From positions 1 through 43,389 of the IMG/VR virus record IMGVR_UViG_3300036859_000219: DNA of 43,389 bases; one strand, written 5' to 3'. Shown one piece after another: positions 24,893 through 31,782 of this stretch. The stretch comes from a virus. Made by a program: the position numbers and the translations under genes. Numbering within the stretch: the stretch's first letter is position 1; the number at the start of each line of letters is the position of its first letter. The notes below the pieces were generated by a model, which did not search any database, was not told the DNA's origin, and worked only from the letters and a program-made list of their open reading frames with translations.

Positions 24893-25362
24893 GCCGCCGG
24901 CTCCTTCGATGTGACGTTCGTGTCGAAGACATCGTGCATCAGCTTGGACAACCGCTGTAGCATGGTTGCCCGGTGCTCGTCGCTGTAGTGGGGCTCGGGC
25001 GGTCTCTCCGCAATGGGCCGGTACGCCGCCAGCTTCTGATGCCAATCCAGCCGCGTGTCGCACCATTCGACCAGGCATGAGATCGTAGGCGGAAACTCAC
25101 GCGAGCGAGACAGGCCACGGCGTGGGTCGACGCACTCCTCGACGAGACCGAGCGGGTACTGCGTCAGGACGGCGGCGAGCGCAGCCGCATACGTCTCCGG
25201 ATCTGCGGGCTTGGCGTGCGGCCACTGCCCTACGAGCTTTTTTGCCGCCTCAAGAGCGGCGCGGGGTGACGTCGACAAGGCTAGAATCGTCTTCGACTGT
25301 TCCGCCTTCTGTTCGAGCGATAAGGTCGTCGAAGGCCGCCATGGTTGGATTTCCTGCGCCAT
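24889..25362 (-). CDS. Replication-region helical protein (157 aa)
   Basis: Start MAQEIQPWRPSTTLSLEQKA at ATG 25362, GGAG 5 nt upstream. Helical segments (LALSTSPRAALEAAKKLVGQ; YAAALAAVLTQYPLGLVEEC) then EFPPTISCLVEWCDTRLDWH resemble phage proteins annotated as replication-linked (loader or P-like), common in rhizobial phages. It overlaps the end of the upstream gene by 113 nt in another frame; both look coding. Confidence 0.65.
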   Translation of the reverse strand: MAQEIQPWRPSTTLSLEQKAEQSKTILALSTSPRAALEAAKKLVGQWPHAKPADPETYAAALAAVLTQYPLGLVEECVDPRRGLSRSREFPPTISCLVEWCDTRLDWHQKLAAYRPIAERPPEPHYSDEHRATMLQRLSKLMHDVFDTNVTSKEPAA

Positions 25363-25750
25363 TTTTGCTCCGCATCGATGCGACCACATATTCGCGCGGG
25401 TCGCTCTTGGTGGCCGCTGTGTCGACCATGCGGCGCGCCGCCGCGAGATCGTAGTTGTGATGGCGAATGAGCGACGAGATCAGGCCGCCGGCGCTGCGCC
25501 CCATCAGGCGCTTGCCCAGAGCGTAGAGTTCTTTCTCTGCGGTCTGCGATGGTGTTGCCTGTTGTTGCCCGATGTTGCCATTTGTTGCCGGTTGTTGCTG
25601 TTTGTTGGCTCGTCTTGCCTTCTGTCGCTCACGTTCGCGCGCTCTTTTTGGCGCCTTTTCAGCCTCATGCTGGCGCCAAAGCTCGATGATCACCTGCGCC
25701 GTCGCGCCGGCGGCCGCGAGCTTTTCGAGCATGTCGAAGTCTATTTTCAT
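25250..25750 (-). CDS. Replication-region protein with basic linker (166 aa)
   Basis: The N-terminal segment MLEKLAAAGATAQVIIELWR is a small helical domain found at the start of phage replication-related proteins in Hyphomicrobiales. It is followed by a basic Gln-rich linker (RERERQKARRANKQQQPATN) and a helical C-terminus (LISSLIRHHNYDLAAARRMV). The ribosome site before ATG 25750 is weak. The role is inferred from position in the left early operon. Confidence 0.62.
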   Translation of the reverse strand: MKIDFDMLEKLAAAGATAQVIIELWRQHEAEKAPKRARERERQKARRANKQQQPATNGNIGQQQATPSQTAEKELYALGKRLMGRSAGGLISSLIRHHNYDLAAARRMVDTAATKSDPREYVVASMRSKNGAGNPTMAAFDDLIARTEGGTVEDDSSLVDVTPRRS

Positions 25751-26023
25751 TCGGCCTGTGATGTCTGTTCTTCGCTACAAGTTCTTCCTCGGATGTCGCA
25801 GGCCAGCACCCCCTTACCCCCACGGAGTTGGACCGTGCAGGGCAGGGAGAGCTGTCCGATCTTGAGCGTGCGTCGTTGCGCCGTGCCCTACTCGGGCCGC
25901 CTCGATCAGTCAGACTCGGCATTTACCACTGCATCCATCCGAGCTAGCTCTCCCGCTTACGCGGGCGCTCACACCCTGGATGCGCCGCTACAGCTACGCC
26001 GGCTACGCAACCACTCTGTCCGT
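25751..26023. other. Gap between gcrA and the replication genes
   Basis: No convincing gene in 273 bp. A small perfect hairpin, CCCGC-TTAC-GCGGG (25952-25965), lies just after gcrA and has no U-run. It may be an RNA-processing or pausing signal. Confidence 0.4.
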
Positions 26024-26566
26024 TCAAGCCGCCGTCCTCGCCTGATAGTTCTTGCGCGCTTGGCGTACGCGCCGCGCATGCTCTTCGTTCGAATAGCGTA
26101 TGGTTCTGCCGCGTGCGCGTTCGGTATGCGTACGGCAGTACGGTACGCCTGCGTACACATCGGCCTCGGGCGCGCCGCAGTAGAAGAATCCCGGATCGCG
26201 CGGCTCGCCGATCGGCCAGCGGCAGTGGCAGTTCTCCAGTTCCAGCAGCGTCTTGCGCTGCTTGATCGGGGTAGCGAGATCATCCACATCGTCGGTCAGC
26301 GCCAGCGGCTCGGCCTTAGGCTCGACGGCGAGGAAGCGCTCGGCTGGCCGTCGCTTGCGACGGCGCCTCACCTTCTGGGCCTTGACCTCCGGATTCCGCC
26401 TCGGCCCCTTCAGCCCGAGGCCGCTCGACAGCCCGAGCCGGAACAACTTTCCCAGCACCATCGACCTGGTGACGTCGCGGCCGAGCTCGGCCGCGATCAT
26501 GGTTGCTGACAGCCCGTCGCCTTGCAGCTTCACGATTTTCCCGATCAGCTCGTCGTCCCAGGTCAT
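26024..26566 (-). CDS. gcrA: GcrA-family cell-cycle transcription regulator (180 aa)
   Basis: The N-terminus TWDDELIGKIVKLQGDGLSA followed by ATMIAAELG-RDVTRSMVLGK and LFRLGLS is the GcrA helix-turn-helix. The C-terminal RNA-polymerase-binding part is also present: KTLLELENCHCRWPIGEP, FFYCGAPEA and VPYCRTHTERA, including the Cys/His cluster. In Caulobacter GcrA binds methylated GANTC promoters together with sigma70. The linker is very basic (KVRRRRKRRPAERF). Start ATG overlaps the upstream stop by 4 nt. Phage copies are known in alphaproteobacterial phages and could redirect host or phage transcription; the target genes are not visible from sequence. Confidence 0.9.
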   Translation of the reverse strand: MTWDDELIGKIVKLQGDGLSATMIAAELGRDVTRSMVLGKLFRLGLSSGLGLKGPRRNPEVKAQKVRRRRKRRPAERFLAVEPKAEPLALTDDVDDLATPIKQRKTLLELENCHCRWPIGEPRDPGFFYCGAPEADVYAGVPYCRTHTERARGRTIRYSNEEHARRVRQARKNYQARTAA

Positions 26567-26808
26567 GCGCCCTCCACCAACCGGCGCTTGCTTGCGCTCG
26601 GCATTCCGGAATGAGGTGCAACCGTGACGACGGTTCCCCTGCGATCCATCTCAAATTTATGGCCTTCAGCGTGAAGTGCGATCGACCCGGCTTGGGCTGC
26701 TGGGGCGCAGAGTTCGGCGATGTGTCGGCGGATGCCTGCAATATCCACGCGCCTGACCCGCTCGAGATAGCGCAGTACGGCGTGATCAGTGACGCGGGGA
26801 AGTTTCAT
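26563..26808 (-). CDS. Small conserved phage protein (81 aa)
   Basis: MKLPRVTDHAVLRYLERVRR (residues 1-20) resembles the opening of small phage or host proteins of the form ITDHALVRYLERV, seen near RusA in alphaproteobacterial phages; the C-terminus is beta-rich (KFEMDRRGTVVTVAPHSG). ATGA overlaps join it to rusA and gcrA. Function unknown. Confidence 0.65.
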   Translation of the reverse strand: MKLPRVTDHAVLRYLERVRRVDIAGIRRHIAELCAPAAQAGSIALHAEGHKFEMDRRGTVVTVAPHSGMPSASKRRLVEGA

Positions 26809-27488
26809 GCGGGCACCCGATATTTTTTGTTTGGGCCTTTCGCGTAACTAGGAGCCCGACATTCTACACAGATATTTCCCCTGCCCTGCCTACCCTTCCT
26901 GTCGTTTGTAAATTCGTGCAGTTCCTTGATTGTCCCACAATAGCTACAAGCCTTTGAATTAGATGCCCCTACTTCTTGAGCTAAACCAATGAAAAGGTGA
27001 GGATTAACTTTGTTAATCGACCAATCCAGGCAACGAATCGAATACCATCGATCGTCGAGCGGAATCGCAGCCTTGATGCCATCACAGACCAGATCAAGAA
27101 CGTTGACGGCGTCGCCTTTATTTTGCGGCTTTTCGACGAAAATGTCGATCCAGAGCTTGTCCTGCTTTAGATCAATACCTTTCATGGCCTGCCTGGTTAG
27201 AAGCGTTATCGCATCTCGATAACCCCTTGCCGCAGCCCGAAGAAATGGTCGCTTGTGGCGCGTAGCAGCGCGTCCATAAGTAGAGTTTTTAGAGGCCGCC
27301 CACGAAAATGGCAGTTTGAACCGGACAATCCAAGCAAGGTCTGGGGCGTCAGCCGGACAGCTCACAGTATGAGCATTCTCAATTGATCGTTTGAGTCCGC
27401 GGGCGCGCGCTGGTTCGAGCGCGGGCCGGAATGGTTGCTCACCAACATCGGCCGGCACATAGACGCCGTGCACCAATCGCGTTGCCAT
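26805..27488 (-). CDS. rusA: RusA-type Holliday junction resolvase with C-terminal zinc finger (227 aa)
   Basis: Residues about 50-170 are RusA-like: LPFSWAASKNSTYGRAA, then acidic positions in NKGDAVNVLDLVCDGIKAAI (Asp126, Asp132) and PLDDRWYSIRCLDW (Asp145/146), the usual metal-binding pattern. A tail of about 50 residues carries C181xxC184 and C207xxC210 (KACSYCGTIKELHEF ... GNICVEC), a zinc finger like that at the front of endonuclease VII/HNH proteins. The gene is AT-richer than its neighbours. It would resolve branched DNA before packaging. The fusion is unusual. Confidence 0.8.
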   Translation of the reverse strand: MATRLVHGVYVPADVGEQPFRPALEPARARGLKRSIENAHTVSCPADAPDLAWIVRFKLPFSWAASKNSTYGRAATRHKRPFLRAAARGYRDAITLLTRQAMKGIDLKQDKLWIDIFVEKPQNKGDAVNVLDLVCDGIKAAIPLDDRWYSIRCLDWSINKVNPHLFIGLAQEVGASNSKACSYCGTIKELHEFTNDRKGRQGRGNICVECRAPSYAKGPNKKYRVPA

Positions 27489-27532
27489 TGCGACCTCGAG
27501 GATGGGAGACGGGAACGCAAAGCAACCAGCAA

Positions 27533-27787
27533 CTACGCTCGCGTGATCTCCACGATGACGGCAGCAAGGATCGCGGCCGGCGCTTCGAATTCGCCGGCTA
27601 TGATGCGCGCTGCGTGTCGTTCACTGATCTTGCCGATGGCCGCGATGTGAGCCGCGGTCTTATGCGGCCACAGCACTTTCGCGACCGCTCCGAACTTTCG
27701 ACTGACAATTTTGTCAGTGCCCGGACGAAACTGTCCGTCGATTTCCGTGGTTCCGCAGACGGAACCGCGGTCAACTCGCTGCAACAT
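27533..27787 (-). CDS. Small left-operon protein, HTH-like (84 aa)
   Basis: Residues about 35-80 (AVAKVLWPHKTAAHIAAIGK, then ERHAARIIAGEFEAPAAILA) are the conserved core of a small HTH-like protein seen in many alphaproteobacterial phages and prophages. The start is uncertain: ATG 27787 gives 84 aa, but three inverted repeats (27701-27766) fall in its first third, so a later start, such as GTG in AKVLWPH, is possible. Coding support is good for the C-terminal half. Confidence 0.6.
   Translation of the reverse strand: MLQRVDRGSVCGTTEIDGQFRPGTDKIVSRKFGAVAKVLWPHKTAAHIAAIGKISERHAARIIAGEFEAPAAILAAVIVEITRA
27701..27766. promoter_or_regulatory. Three consecutive inverted repeats
   Basis: ACTGACAATTTTGTCAGT (27701-27718, 8-bp arms), CGGACGAAACTGTCCG (27722-27737, 5-bp arms) and GGTTCCGCAGACGGAACC (27749-27766, 7-bp arms, extendable to 11 with one mismatch). 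They sit at the head of, or inside the start of, the 27533-27787 gene and look like an operator cluster or a structured leader. The second resembles the immunity operator core GGAC-N5-GTCC but has a 6-bp spacer. Confidence 0.55.
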
Positions 27788-28148
27788 GAGAACGCCCCCA
27801 CTACGCTACCGACAGATTTCGCTGTGTCCCCCGCCCCCCGATGACGATGACGCAGCGGAAGGCCGGCGGCCGACGACGGTGTATCGCGTACTGACCGTCG
27901 AGCCGCCGGCACCATCGTCGCCGAGACGAAAATTGCTATGGCTGCGCGGGAATTGCCGGAAAGTTCCACGGGGGAAAGTAGGTCAATACCCCTGCTGGAG
28001 TTTTCCACAGCATATGATACCATCGCGCGGTATATCGGTAGCGATGCAACAATTACCGCGTGCGAGAATGTGTCAGGTGTGCGACATTTCTCGGAATAGT
28101 GGCGTTGTTCCGGGAGGTTACGATCGCAACCATTCTCAAGTTTCCGCG
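27788..28148. other. Unresolved 360-bp stretch after the Cro-like gene
   Basis: No gene can be supported. A minus-strand frame from ATG 28152 (ATGA overlap with the Cro-like stop) runs 184 codons but its composition is poor and it would overlap the next gene by 190 nt. Another minus-strand frame (GDDGAGGSTVSTRYTVVGRR) looks coding but has no start. Palindromes are present: GGTTACGATCGCAACC (28116-28131) and CGAGAA-N19-TTCTCG (28063-28093). It may be a decayed gene or a regulatory region. Confidence 0.45.
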
Positions 28149-28376
28149 TCATGCGCCGGCCTCGGAAGGCTCACGCGCCGCCAACTCCGCCAAAAGCTCA
28201 GCGGTCAACCCATGTTTGCGCGCAGTCTCTGTGCGCAGCAGCGGCGACCACCATTCGGCAGGGATCATCCGCCTCTGTGGCCACTTGCGAACAGCCCAGA
28301 CGCCAGCGCCGAGCTCGGCCGCCAGCGCCTCGGGCGAATCCCACAAGTCCACGATCTCTCGGAAGCTTGAAACCAT
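28149..28376 (-). CDS. Cro-like HTH regulator, carph-isopro type (75 aa)
   Basis: Start MVSSFREIVDLWDSPEALAA at ATG 28376; the longer frame is antisense to the repressor and rejected. The helix-turn-helix is SPEALAAELGAGVWAVRKWP followed by the diagnostic RRMIPAEWW, as in Cro-like and carph-isopro proteins of alphaproteobacteria. It is the first gene of the left operon, with its ATG only 8 nt after the PL -10 box, so the mRNA would be leaderless or nearly so. It probably opposes the divergent repressor. Confidence 0.8.
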   Translation of the reverse strand: MVSSFREIVDLWDSPEALAAELGAGVWAVRKWPQRRMIPAEWWSPLLRTETARKHGLTAELLAELAAREPSEAGA

Positions 28377-28383
28377 GGAGCCG

Positions 28384-28412
28384 TCTCTAGGACACTCCGT
28401 CCTAAATTGCAA
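28384..28412 (-). promoter_or_regulatory. Left early promoter PL with operator O1 in the spacer
   Basis: On the minus strand: -35 TTGCAA (28412-28407), 17-bp spacer, -10 TAGAGA (28389-28384). The spacer contains a perfect inverted repeat AGGAC-GGAGT-GTCCT (28403-28389). The layout is nearly identical to PR (TTGCAA, 3 bp, AGGAC-GGAAT-GTCCT). Confidence 0.72.
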
Positions 28413-28445
28413 GCCCATTCTGTCCCGTGATTGTGGGAAGATTCC

Positions 28446-28460
28446 CGGACAAACTGTCCT
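28446..28460. promoter_or_regulatory. Operator O2 upstream of the repressor start
   Basis: CGGAC-AAACT-GTCCT, matching AGGAC-N5-GTCCT at all but the first base, ends 1 bp before the repressor ATG and occupies the ribosome-site position. Binding here would give autoregulation. Confidence 0.65.
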
Positions 28461-28461
28461 T

Positions 28462-28761
28462 ATGACAGGGAAGGACCTGAACGAATATGAACGGGCGTTT
28501 ATCGAACGCGTGCGCGCGGCTCGCCGTCTGCGCTTCAAGGCCCAGGAAGATTTATGCACGGTCCTTGAGATCGAACAAGATACCTACAAATGGTACGAAA
28601 CTGAGCGGCTCATGCCTCACGATCTGATCGGCCGATTTTGTTTATCGACCGGCGTTTCGATTGATTGGCTGGTGACCGGAAAAGGCGCGGGCCCGGCCGT
28701 AGAGCCATTGCCCAAGCGGCGGAAGCGGCGAAAGCCACGCGAAAAGAAAGTTGCGGCTTAG
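28462..28761 (+). CDS. Prophage repressor, XRE-type HTH (99 aa)
   Basis: Residues about 11-72 form an XRE/CI-type helix-turn-helix (RAFIERVRAARRLRFKAQED, LCTVLEIEQDTYKWYETERL, then CLSTGVSIDWLVTGKG), ending in a very basic tail (PKRRKRRKPREKK). There is no C-terminal dimerisation or LexA-like peptidase domain. No Shine-Dalgarno sequence precedes ATG 28462, which is next to operator O2, so translation may be leaderless or weak. It is flanked by four AGGAC-N5-GTCCT sites and diverges from the Cro-like gene, as expected for an immunity repressor. Confidence 0.8.
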   Translation: MTGKDLNEYERAFIERVRAARRLRFKAQEDLCTVLEIEQDTYKWYETERLMPHDLIGRFCLSTGVSIDWLVTGKGAGPAVEPLPKRRKRRKPREKKVAA

Positions 28762-28774
28762 GACAAATAGTCCT
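28760..28774. promoter_or_regulatory. Operator O3 after the repressor gene
   Basis: Perfect inverted repeat AGGAC-AAATA-GTCCT overlapping the repressor stop codon. Its centre is 23 bp (about two helical turns) from that of O4, which suits cooperative binding of a repressor dimer pair. Confidence 0.7.
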
Positions 28775-28802
28775 TGCAACGTAGGACGGAATGTCCTAAT
28801 AA
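28774..28802 (+). promoter_or_regulatory. Right early promoter PR with operator O4 in the spacer
   Basis: TTGCAA (28774-28779), 17-bp spacer and TAATAA (28797-28802). Perfect inverted repeat AGGAC-GGAAT-GTCCT (28783-28797) fills the spacer. The first gene starts 27 bp after the -10, behind AGGAGG. Confidence 0.78.
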
Positions 28803-28829
28803 TGCCCTCCTGATTTTTAGGAGGGCCAC

Positions 28830-29081
28830 ATGGCTGCACAAGATACCGCCTGCAACCGCTATCGCACAAGGCTTGACGCGCACCTCGCCACACTGACCGA
28901 CGACGCCGCGCGCCGCCGGTTCCTGGATCGCGAATACGAGCGCTGGCAGACGCTCTACCAACGGTTTGAGGCCGACTCGAGCATCCTTCCGGGCGCCACG
29001 GCCTTCGATTTTTTCATCACGCTGAGCGACATCAGCGTTCGCCAAATCCGCTACGGCCATGCGCTCGTGAGGGCCGCGTGA
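28830..29081 (+). CDS. First gene of the right early operon, helical (83 aa)
   Basis: AGGAGG lies 5 nt before ATG 28830. The protein is helical with charged and aromatic residues (LATLTDDAARRRFLDREYER, then WQTLYQRFEADSSILPGATA). No family recognised. Its stop overlaps the next start (TGATG). Confidence 0.7.
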   Translation: MAAQDTACNRYRTRLDAHLATLTDDAARRRFLDREYERWQTLYQRFEADSSILPGATAFDFFITLSDISVRQIRYGHALVRAA

Positions 29082-29158
29082 TGGTCGCCAGCGCGCTTCT
29101 CACCCTGCCGGCTTTGATCGCCGTGGTCGTGGCCATCTGCTTGGTGTGCCCGCCATGA
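29081..29158 (+). CDS. Membrane peptide (25 aa)
   Basis: A 25-residue hydrophobic peptide (MVASALLTLPALIAVVVAIC) nested between two genes with TGATG and ATGA overlaps. One membrane span. It parallels the 26-aa peptide at 24178. Confidence 0.55.
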   Translation: MVASALLTLPALIAVVVAICLVCPP

Positions 29159-29394
29159 ATCGACTGACCCCAGCGGGCCGGGCAGCGGTGCTCCGTCTCG
29201 CTTTTGAGGCACCGTCAATCGCCATCCCGGAAGCCACGGCCTACTACCTGATGCGGCTGCGGCTGGTTCGGCGTACCGGCTCACGGCACCGAACGGTGAT
29301 GCTGGCGGATCGCGGCCGGCGGATGATCCGGCGCCTTGCCCGCAATACCCCCACGTATTGTGCGGCCATCATAGGGCATCGCCAGCATGCTTAG
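29155..29394 (+). CDS. Small basic protein (79 aa)
   Basis: Start MNRLTPAGRAAVLRLAFEAP at 29155. Basic and helical (YYLMRLRLVRRTGSRHRTVM), with winged-helix-like character (LTPAGRAAV and VMLADRGRRM). Overlaps the exonuclease start by 8 nt. No certain family. Confidence 0.65.
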   Translation: MNRLTPAGRAAVLRLAFEAPSIAIPEATAYYLMRLRLVRRTGSRHRTVMLADRGRRMIRRLARNTPTYCAAIIGHRQHA

Positions 29395-30172
29395 CCCCGA
29401 CCAAATCAAAGCTCGCGCCGGGAAGCTTACCGCGTCGCGGGTCGCCTGCCTGATGACCGGAGACGCCGCCAAAATCATGCAGCTCTATCTTGAGTTCATC
29501 GGCGATGCAGTGCCTGAGGACCTGTCCGACGTCTGGGCTGTTCAACTCGGCACTGTCACCGAGGCGCTGCAACTCGATTGGTACGAACGCAAAGGCTCGT
29601 TGGTCACTCGGCGCGGCGAGGTGGTCGTACATCCGACGCTGCGCTGGGCTGCGGCGACGCTCGACGGTTGGGACGAGACGCTGCGCTGTCCGGTCGAATG
29701 TAAGCACGTCGGCGGACGCGAGCCGCTCGAGGTCATCATCGATCGCTATCAGCCGCAAATGCAGTGGCAGATGGTAGTCACCGGCGCCGAGCAGTGCGGG
29801 CTGTCGGTCATCATGGGCGCCAACGAGCCGATCGTCGAATATATCGAGGCCGACGACGACTACGCGGGCGAGATGATCGAGCGCGCTGTCGCATTCATGG
29901 AATGTGTGCAGAGGCGCCGCCCACCGGTCGCGCTGGATCCTATTGCCGCGCCAATCGACGCGAGCAAGGTCTACGATTTTGCCGGCAACAATTCGTGGGC
30001 CGCAAGCGCCGCCGATTGGCTGGCGAACAAGGCCGGCGCCGAGCTCTGCAAGGATGCCGAAAAGGTTCTCAAGTCCATCGTTCCCGCCGATGCCAAAAAG
30101 TGTCACGGGCACGGCGTTCAAGTCACCCGCGACCGCGCTGGTCGCTTATCCCTGCGAGAGGCCACGTCATGA
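29387..30172 (+). CDS. YqaJ-type viral recombinase / exonuclease (261 aa)
   Basis: The protein has the lambda-exonuclease/YqaJ PD-(D/E)xK pattern: [16 protein letters not shown] at the front, [15 protein letters not shown] with Glu59, Asp93 in LDGWDE, and the ECK motif in CPVECKHV (Glu104, Lys106), then [17 protein letters not shown]. It resects double-strand ends 5'-3' to expose ssDNA for the annealase encoded directly downstream (ATGA overlap), forming a lambda Red-like pair. Confidence 0.88.
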   Translation: MLSPDQIKARAGKLTASRVACLMTGDAAKIMQLYLEFIGDAVPEDLSDVWAVQLGTVTEALQLDWYERKGSLVTRRGEVVVHPTLRWAAATLDGWDETLRCPVECKHVGGREPLEVIIDRYQPQMQWQMVVTGAEQCGLSVIMGANEPIVEYIEADDDYAGEMIERAVAFMECVQRRRPPVALDPIAAPIDASKVYDFAGNNSWAASAADWLANKAGAELCKDAEKVLKSIVPADAKKCHGHGVQVTRDRAGRLSLREATS

Positions 30173-31071
30173 ACGTTCCGGTTCCGACCAAGAGCAAGAC
30201 AATCGCCGCCGCGTCACGGTTCAATCCCGATCAGGTCGACTTGATCAAGCGCACCATTTGCAAGGGCGCCAGCGACGACGAGTTGCGCTTGTTCATGTAT
30301 CAGGCCGAGCGCACCGGCCTCGACCCGCTGGCGCGGCAGATTTACGCGATCAAGCGCTGGGACAGCCAACAGCGCCGCGAGGTCATGGGCATCCAGACGT
30401 CGATCGACGGCTTTCGGCTGATCGCCGAGCGCACCGGCAAATACGCTGGGCAGGTCGGGCCGTTCTGGTGCGGCGCCGATGGCGAATGGAGCGACGTTTG
30501 GCTCGATACCAAGCCGCCGGTGGCGGTCAAGGTCGGCGTGCTGCGAACCGATTTCAAGGAGCCTTGTTGGGGCATCGCACGGTTTGCCTCTTACGCGCAG
30601 AAGAACAAAGAGGGCAACCTTACCCGTATGTGGATGGCGATGTCTGACGTGATGATTGCGAAGTGTGCCGAGGCGCTCGCCTTGCGCAAGGCATTTCCGC
30701 AGGAATTGTCCGGGCTCTACACCGGCGATGAGATGGATCAGGCGATTGCAGACGCGCCGCGCACGCCGCCGAAGCCCGCGCCGAATGCCATTGAGGCGCA
30801 CGACGAAAAGACCGGAGAGGTCATCGAGGTCCCGACCGGAGACGCGGCGGACACGGCCCCTGCTGCTGAACCGCCAATTGCCACGGCAGGGGCCGTCACC
30901 GCGCCGAACACAATGACGATCGAAGACATGGCGCGCGAGGCCGCACAACGCGGCGATGCGGTGTTTGCGACGTTCTACAAAGGCCGCAGCGCTGCCGAAA
31001 AAAAGAAAATCAACGCTATCGGAGACGAGCTCCGCGGGCTGATGCAGGACGCGGCGGCCGAAGCGAACTGA
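30169..31071 (+). CDS. bet: Bet/RecT-family ssDNA annealing protein (300 aa)
   Basis: Residues about 15-200 show the Bet pattern: [80 protein letters not shown], and [21 protein letters not shown] Pro/Ala-rich linker (about 205-250) leads to a short helical C-terminus ending [15 protein letters not shown], the usual site for SSB or partner contacts. With the upstream exonuclease it carries out single-strand annealing recombination in phage replication. Confidence 0.92.
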   Translation: MNVPVPTKSKTIAAASRFNPDQVDLIKRTICKGASDDELRLFMYQAERTGLDPLARQIYAIKRWDSQQRREVMGIQTSIDGFRLIAERTGKYAGQVGPFWCGADGEWSDVWLDTKPPVAVKVGVLRTDFKEPCWGIARFASYAQKNKEGNLTRMWMAMSDVMIAKCAEALALRKAFPQELSGLYTGDEMDQAIADAPRTPPKPAPNAIEAHDEKTGEVIEVPTGDAADTAPAAEPPIATAGAVTAPNTMTIEDMAREAAQRGDAVFATFYKGRSAAEKKKINAIGDELRGLMQDAAAEAN

Positions 31072-31135
31072 CAACAAGTCTGCTCGCTGATGCAGACCAC
31101 AGGTACGGAATGTGCGGACAGATAGGAGCAGGGCA

Positions 31136-31336
31136 ATGGGCATCCTGGAATCAATTCAGGGCGAGATCGGAGAAGCCGCCGATATTCTCCGACCGCATCT
31201 CAATGGCCTGCCGGAAAGCGAACTCCGCTCTATCGGGCAAGCAATGTTGGGCGAGCGGTATCAAAAGGGTCGCTGGCCGAATGACGAGGAACTGAAAGAG
31301 TTTCTGCGGCGATCTGGAATTACGCTCAGCACATGA
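31136..31336 (+). CDS. Small hypothetical protein (66 aa)
   Basis: AGGAG stands 7 nt before ATG 31136. Sequence MGILESIQGEIGEAADILRP, later NDEELKEFLRRSGITLST; all helical and acidic/basic mixed. No family recognised. Confidence 0.65.
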   Translation: MGILESIQGEIGEAADILRPHLNGLPESELRSIGQAMLGERYQKGRWPNDEELKEFLRRSGITLST

Positions 31337-31375
31337 TTGATCTGCGTACCAAGTAACAACCAACGGAGAACGAGA

Positions 31376-31591
31376 ATGCATGCTTCGACTTACGAGTACC
31401 TAAAGCCGACTGACGAACAGATGGCGCGGATGGCCCGCGTCAGAGCCGCTGCGAAGGTCTACGGCGACGTGCTGGAGGCAGAGCTTCCCGACGGGCCGGA
31501 CAAGACCTTCACGATCCGCGGTCACCGCTCCAACGCTATGTGGGCCAACATCGCTATCACGCGGTTGCCGGACGGGACGCCACGGACGTGA
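31376..31591 (+). CDS. Small hypothetical protein (71 aa)
   Basis: Start MHASTYEYLKPTDEQMARMA at 31376 behind CGGAG. Helical first half, then FTIRGHRSNAMWANIAITR. Tyr/Lys-rich N-terminus of the type seen in small phage operon proteins (YEYLKPTDEQM). Next gene overlaps by GTGA. Confidence 0.68.
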   Translation: MHASTYEYLKPTDEQMARMARVRAAAKVYGDVLEAELPDGPDKTFTIRGHRSNAMWANIAITRLPDGTPRT

Positions 31592-31782
31592 CTGAGCCCT
31601 GTCCATACTGCGGTGGCGACGAATCGAAATGCGATTTCGATTGGAAGCTCGATTATTGCTCGCAGATGGACAGGAACGCGAAGGCCTGTCCTTACAGCGA
31701 GGCCGAGATTAAGCGCAGCCAGAGATTTCTTGCTGCGCTCCTCGGCGAGCCGCAGACCAAAGGGGTACGGAGCGATGACTGA
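31588..31782 (+). CDS. Small Cys-rich protein (64 aa), probable zinc binding
   Basis: GTG 31588 overlaps the upstream stop (GTGA). The chain starts MTEPCPYCGGDESKCDFDWK with CxxC plus later Cys residues (DYCSQMDRNAKACPY), then a helix. The C-terminus ends GVRSDD, encoded by the recurrent linker that also supplies the next ribosome site. Confidence 0.65.
   Translation: MTEPCPYCGGDESKCDFDWKLDYCSQMDRNAKACPYSEAEIKRSQRFLAALLGEPQTKGVRSDD

Noticed and set aside
25055-26509. 484-codon plus-strand frame across gcrA and replication genes
   Set aside because: Antisense to GcrA and to other well-supported genes; mixed Cys/Ser/Arg composition.
27598-28152. 184-codon minus-strand frame after the Cro-like gene
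   Set aside because: It has an ATGA overlap with the Cro-like stop, but composition is poor and it overlaps the better-supported 27533-27787 gene by 190 nt; left as unresolved region.
28060-28761. Longer start for the repressor (233 aa)
   Set aside because: The upstream part is antisense to the Cro-like gene and crosses the operators; ATG 28462 starts the HTH protein.
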